This document shows positions 60,150 to 64,000 of a stretch of DNA of 64,000 nt, piece after piece. The stretch comes from Rhodeus uyekii (taxonomy: Eukaryota; Chordata; Actinopteri; Cypriniformes; Acheilognathidae): contig JAWRVZ010000040.1 of NCBI GenBank assembly GCA_037043235.1, forward strand, positions 1,800,501-1,864,500, in the 5' to 3' direction. Positions within the stretch are counted from its first letter, which is position 1. Every line of letters starts with the position of its first letter. The translations under genes and the position numbers were made by a program. The notes beneath the pieces were generated by a model. That model ran no database searches. It had not been told where the DNA came from and worked only from the letters and a program-made list of their open reading frames with translations.

Positions 60150-60980
60150 AAAAAACACAAGACTGAAAGTTTACTTCGCTCTAACAATCTGCCCCTTTAG
60201 CTAAACACAGTGGCTGTTTCGCTGCTAGAGGTTTTTCTTGCACTTTCATCAAAGTCATGCTGTACAAATGGTTAGAGAGAAGAGGTAAAATCTATCTTGA
60301 GAGGTCTTGTCGCCCAAATACCAGCAAATGAAAAATCCATTGAGAGAAGCAGGGCCAAAGCTGTGCCATGTACTTTCAGGGTATGAAAAGGCACAATTAC
60401 ATTCCACCTGTCGTGCTATGGAAGTGGTATTTCATATTGGTAGCCTCCACTGCAAACCCATACTACCCACCCCCTTCAGATTCCTGCTGCTGATGTTTTC
60501 AGAGTGACATTAGTAGAGACAATCGGGTATATAATGTCACAGGTTACTGTTTGTTTGTTAGGAATATGATGCTGAACATATTTTCGAGTTATGTAAATTA
60601 TGTCTCTCAGAGGGCATACCCACATAGACCACCCTTAATGAGTTCACAATCATTGGATTGCAATGATTAGAAAATCGTACAAGTACTTTCTTGATTTGGC
60701 AAAATCTAGTTTGTTTGATCTTCACCTAACTTCTGGGATTAAGGCTGCACAGATTTTTTTTTTTAATCAGCTTTAAAACAAAGAGCAATTTTAGTGATAA
60801 AAGAATCACTAAATAATCTGGAAAACATTGGTGATTATTCGGCTCTTGAAGTGGCGAGTTCAAACATTGGTGATTATTCACCAGTTTTCCAGATTTTCCA
60901 GATTAGTAACATCAAGTTAAACATTTTAGCATTAAGGTCTGATGCGCAAGTGTGTGCTGTAGCCCTTTTTTGGTGGACTC
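59291..60980. other. Mostly unique DNA with a CA microsatellite
   Basis: Contains a (CA)n tract of about 60 bp at 60085-60146. Near 60825-60890 the words aacattggtgattattc occur twice in tandem within about 40 bp. A GC-balanced block at 60300-60510 has a 66-codon ORF without recognisable domain. No gene is supported. Confidence 0.4.
60085..60150. repeat. (CA)n microsatellite
   Basis: About 29 CA units, followed by catacaca. Confidence 0.95.
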
Positions 60981-60984
60981 ACAT

Positions 60985-62505
60985 TCTAGGGTTTGCATGG
61001 GGATGGTGATGGCACTCTCCGAGGAGGCTGCCCTGGCTCGTGATCCTCACAGTGACAATCTTGTCTGCATAGGGAGATTGCATAAGGACGATCAGTGGGG
61101 TTAAATACGGGCCTAGGCCTTATCCCTGCCCTCATCTGGAGGTCTGTTTTCCTCTTTTGGTGCAGGAATCATGCATTGCTGTTACTTCCACTCCAGCAGA
61201 TGCATTTGTACTATGGCTTTCCAGTTTCTGTGGAACCGGACGTACAGTATTTATAATTTGACACTGGAGAAGTCTCTTGCGAAAGACTTCATTCTCCAAC
61301 TAAAACTAAAAACCAGTTGAAATGTATATCCATCTTTCAACAACATAGTCTGTCATTCCAGTCACTCACTGAGCAATTGAGACTGCTGGGCGTTAGGGTC
61401 ATCTTTACATGTGGCCCCTTCAGTAGTGGCTCGAAACCAGAGGGTTTTTCCCAAAGGGCAACCCACCTCTCATAATTAAGATCACAAGGCTGTGCCTACG
61501 CATCTTGGTTATATATAACAGTCCTAGTTTCTCCGCAGAAACATGGTCTGCACCTTAGTTCACGGTGCCCATGTCTCTTCATTTTTCCTTTATGGACCAC
61601 TCTACTACCCATGGTATCCCAAAGGAGCCAGGGCGGACAAGTCCGAGGCGTGATTTCCTAGCTGCCGCCATGCTTCGGGTTGTGCTGGGAAGCACAGTGA
61701 ACCCTTCGAGGAGGCTCCTACAGAACTCACTCCAGGTTTCCCCTGCAGGCATGGCTATGATTTGGATACTCAAGAAATACCAGAGGCTAGCCTCAAGAGA
61801 CTGGTTCCCTTATTACAGTTCCTGGCACATGCCATAAATCTCTAAGTGGGTCCTGCACACTAATATTTCTGATTCTGGGTTCAGAATCCGCCATGAGCAA
61901 GCTCTGGTTATGGAACAAGAAGTGTACTCACTGTTGAAGATAAGGACCACCGTAGTTCATAGTTCCAAAGAATGATGGAGGATATTGTCCGATCCCACTC
62001 AACTAAGATCACAGTGACCTCTAAGGCACTTATAGCAGGAGTATCTCTTGCAGATTTTTGTGATGCGGCTGGCTGGTCTTTCCCACATACATATACTAAG
62101 TTCTACCAGTTAGACCTTAACTCCGCTCCAGGAACATGGGTGTTATAAGCTAAGTTTAACTAACCAGGCCCTCGTTACTGTTGGCATTCTCATTCCCATA
62201 GCGTTTCGACATAGCAACAGGGAACGTCTCAAGATCTGTATGTAACCCTAGTTCCTTAAGAGGGAATGAGATACAGTGTCAAATTGCCACAGCTCCTACG
62301 TGCTTGCCGGCATCTTACTTCAGACACTTTTCAAGCTTTCGCTTCACAGCGCACCTTTATACTCCTGGTTCATGACGTCATTTCACCGCAATGTGCATTC
62401 ACACTCGATAGTTTGATAGTGATTCACGAGACAATATGCTAAGGCGTTGCCATAGCATTTTGACACAGAGTCATGTTCTCTAGGGAACTACGGTTATATA
62501 CGTAA
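60985..62505 (+). mobile_element. DIRS-like retrotransposon, rearranged and deleted
   Basis: Fragments in plus orientation: connector before RNase H (61378-61500, reads close to WLETRGFFPKGNP), a short RT start region (61775-61925, LKRLVPLLQFLAHAINL and an EQALVMEQEV-like end), recombinase C-terminus (61990-62148), then the internal complementary region (62190-62300, gcgtttcgacatagcaacag and gggaatgagatacagtgtc), and the right terminus (62380-62505, gttcatgacgtcatttcac and ttgacacagagtcatgttct). The terminus matches that of the 25.4-27.3 kb copy. Coding order is disturbed (the connector precedes the RT piece), so the locus is rearranged or composite. Confidence 0.7.
61990..62148 (+). pseudogene. 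DIRS tyrosine recombinase C-terminus
   Basis: One open frame of 52 codons to the natural stop reads RSHSTKITVTSKALIAGVSL, then ADFCDAAGWSFPHTYTKFYQ and LDLNSAPGTWVL. The HxxR motif that carries the second catalytic Arg is HSTK here (Arg to Lys). The catalytic Tyr lies in TKFYQ. The natural stop TAA at 62146-62148 is followed by the internal complementary region, the expected DIRS order. The upstream core with the first Arg is deleted, so no enzyme can be made. Confidence 0.8.
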
Positions 62506-62838
62506 CCTGGCACGTTTTTCAACTGTCTGGGTTAGAAAAGAGGGAGGCGAGGTGTGGGAGCGGCTTAAACGTTGTCTTGCTCTTTATTAGCATCCACATA
62601 AACAAAAATCAGCACTAGGACTTCTCAGTAAAATAAACAGAAACTTTCCAGCAATCAGAATCAGAAAAAGCTTTATTGCCAAGTGTGCTTGCACACACAA
62701 GGAATTTGTCTTGGTGCTGAAGCTTCCAGTGCACATATACAACACAACATGAGTTTAGCAAGCATTACATAGCAAACAACAGTTTTTTGGGGACCGGACA
62801 ATGGACCGGAGTTCAGAGTATTGCACTTAAAGGCGGCT

Positions 62839-62861
62839 GGGGGGGGGGGGGGGGGGGGGGG
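62839..62861. repeat. 23-nt G homopolymer
   Basis: An unbroken G run on the plus strand within the LINE 3' UTR. Sequencing length errors are likely here. Confidence 0.95.
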
Positions 62862-62869
62862 TTAATTCA

Positions 62870-63979
62870 ACTGTTCAAGAGGGAAATGGCCTGTGGAAAG
62901 AAACCGTTCCTGTGCCTAGATGTTCTAGTGGCCAGTGATCGTAGTCGCCGTCCTGACGGTAACAGTTCAAACAGGAAGTGTCCAGGGTGAGCAGAGTCTG
63001 TGATGATTTTACCTGCTCTCTTCTTCACTCTGGAAGAGTACAGGTCCTGGAGGGCTGGCAGGGAAGCACCAATAATCCTCTCTGCAGTCCGGGTTGTGCG
63101 ATATAGTCTCCCGATGTCAGATTTGGTAGCTGAACCAAACCAGACAGTGATGGAGGTGCACAAAACAGACTAAATGACGGTAGAGTAGAACTGTATCAGC
63201 AGCTCCTTTGGGAAGGTTGAGCTTCCTCAGCTGACGAAGGAAGTACAGTCTCTGCTGGGCCTTTTTTACAATGGAGTCAATGTGATTGTTCCACTTCAGG
63301 TCCTGAGAGATGGTGGTGCCCAGGAACCTGAATGACTCCAATGCTGCCACTGTGCTGTTCATGATGGTGAGTGGAGGTAGAGCAGGGCTGTTCCTCCTGA
63401 AGTCCACTATCATCTCCACCGTTTTGAGCGTGTTGAGCTCAAGGTTGTTATAACTGCACCAGACAGCCAGTTGTTCAACCTCCGGTCTGTAAGCAGACTC
63501 GTCACCTTTTCGGATGAGGCCAATGACGAGGCAAATTTCAGGAGCTTCACAGAAGGGTCTTTAGAAGTGCAGTCATTGGTGTACAGGGAGAAGAGCAGTG
63601 GGGAGAGAACACACCCCTGGGGGGTGTCAATGCTTGTAGTGAGAGTCCTGGATGTGAGTTTCCCCAGTCTCACTCGCTGCCGGTCTGTCAGGAAGCTGGT
63701 GATCCACTGACAGATTGAGGATGGCAAGGAGAGCTGGGTCAGTTTAGCTGTAAGAAGATCAGGCATGATGGTGTTGAAGGCCGAACTGAAGTCCACAAAT
63801 AATATCCTTGCATAAGTCTCAGGTCTGTCGAGATGTTGCAGGATATAATGCAGTCCCATGTTGACTGCATCATCCACAGACCTGTTTGCTCTGTAGGCAA
63901 ATTGAAGAGGATCCAGCAAGGGTCCAGCGATGCCCTTCAGGTGGGCAAGAACCAGTCTTTCAAATGACTTCATGACCAC
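62870..63979 (-). pseudogene. LINE reverse transcriptase pseudogene with deleted active-site box
   Basis: Minus-strand reading begins within RT: MKSFERLVLAHLKG, then LQFAYRANRSVDDAVNMGLH and ILFVDFSSAFNTI, motif A with its catalytic Asp. Next are SLPSSICQWITSFLTDRQRV and TPQGCVLSPLLFSLYTNDC, motif B. At KFA the expected ADDTTLI box is lost: about 13 bases that should carry the two Asp codons are deleted near 63528-63532, shifting the frame (KFASSLASSEK). Further down MEMIVDFRRNSPALPPLTIM, KAQQRLYFLRQLRKLNLP and then CTSITVWFGSATKSDI and FELLPSGRRLRSLATRTSRH give the C-terminal region, separated by frameshifts. The missing motif C makes the enzyme non-functional. Confidence 0.85.
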
Positions 63980-64000
63980 AGATGTGAGAGCGACAGGTCT

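Larger units (their letters stand above)
62645..64000 (-). mobile_element. LINE (L2/Rex1-like), runs off the window edge
   Basis: On the minus strand the RT domain (63979 down to 63410 and onward) is followed by the C-terminal region (63419-62867), then a 3' UTR with a 23-nt C run (G at 62839-62861) and the 3' tail ttggcaataaagctttttct, then gattctgatt. This tail is typical of fish L2/Rex1-type LINEs. The 5' part lies beyond 64000. Confidence 0.85.

Overview
The window looks like vertebrate nuclear DNA, most probably from a cypriniform (carp, barb or danio type) fish. The evidence is the repeat content: Angel-type MITEs with the GGGATRGTTCACCC end, hAT elements with CAGGGG ends, Tc1 elements of two families, DIRS-type tyrosine-recombinase retrotransposons, L2/CR1-like LINEs and tRNA-derived SINEs. 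These are joined by long TA/CA/GA microsatellites and AT-rich single-copy DNA without long ORFs. No complete host gene, rRNA, tRNA gene, CRISPR array or prokaryote-type system is visible. Nearly every long ORF is a transposon remnant, a shadow of one, or a microsatellite.

Layout. 0-21 kb is mostly AT-rich single-copy sequence with several stretches that read like conserved non-coding elements. It holds scattered MITEs, a 986-bp foldback element (4.94-5.92 kb), a small DIRS remnant (10.9-11.3 kb), a solo LTR with a 5-bp target duplication (16.8 kb) and a SINE (17.3 kb). 21-28.4 kb is a dense nest of mobile DNA: a DIRS recombinase gene split by a 5'-truncated LINE, two adjacent Tc1/mariner-type elements, a solo LTR, two DIRS copies and a second Tc1 pseudogene. 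28-36 kb is mostly unique, with another solo LTR. 36-38 kb is a DIRS copy with recognisable RT (YIDD) and RNase H. 38-45 kb is unique and has one exon-like segment on the + strand. 45-49.2 kb holds two hAT-type non-autonomous elements with perfect 8-bp target duplications, flanking a DIRS/LTR/LINE composite. 49-52 kb is unique, with an exon-like ORF on the - strand and a very long TA tract. 52.3-55 kb is an L2-like LINE whose ORF1 carries an SGNH esterase. 55.7-56.5 kb is LTR-like; 58-59.3 kb and 61-62.5 kb are further DIRS copies. 62.6 kb to the end is a minus-strand LINE whose RT active-site motif has been deleted.

No element appears able to move by itself: every recognisable transposase, RT or recombinase has stops, frameshifts, missing catalytic residues or large internal deletions. 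The main biological signals are (i) at least eight DIRS loci in 64 kb, several retaining both termini but missing the interior; (ii) insertions with clean target duplications; and (iii) two candidate host-gene exons, on opposite strands, that I could not assign to a gene.
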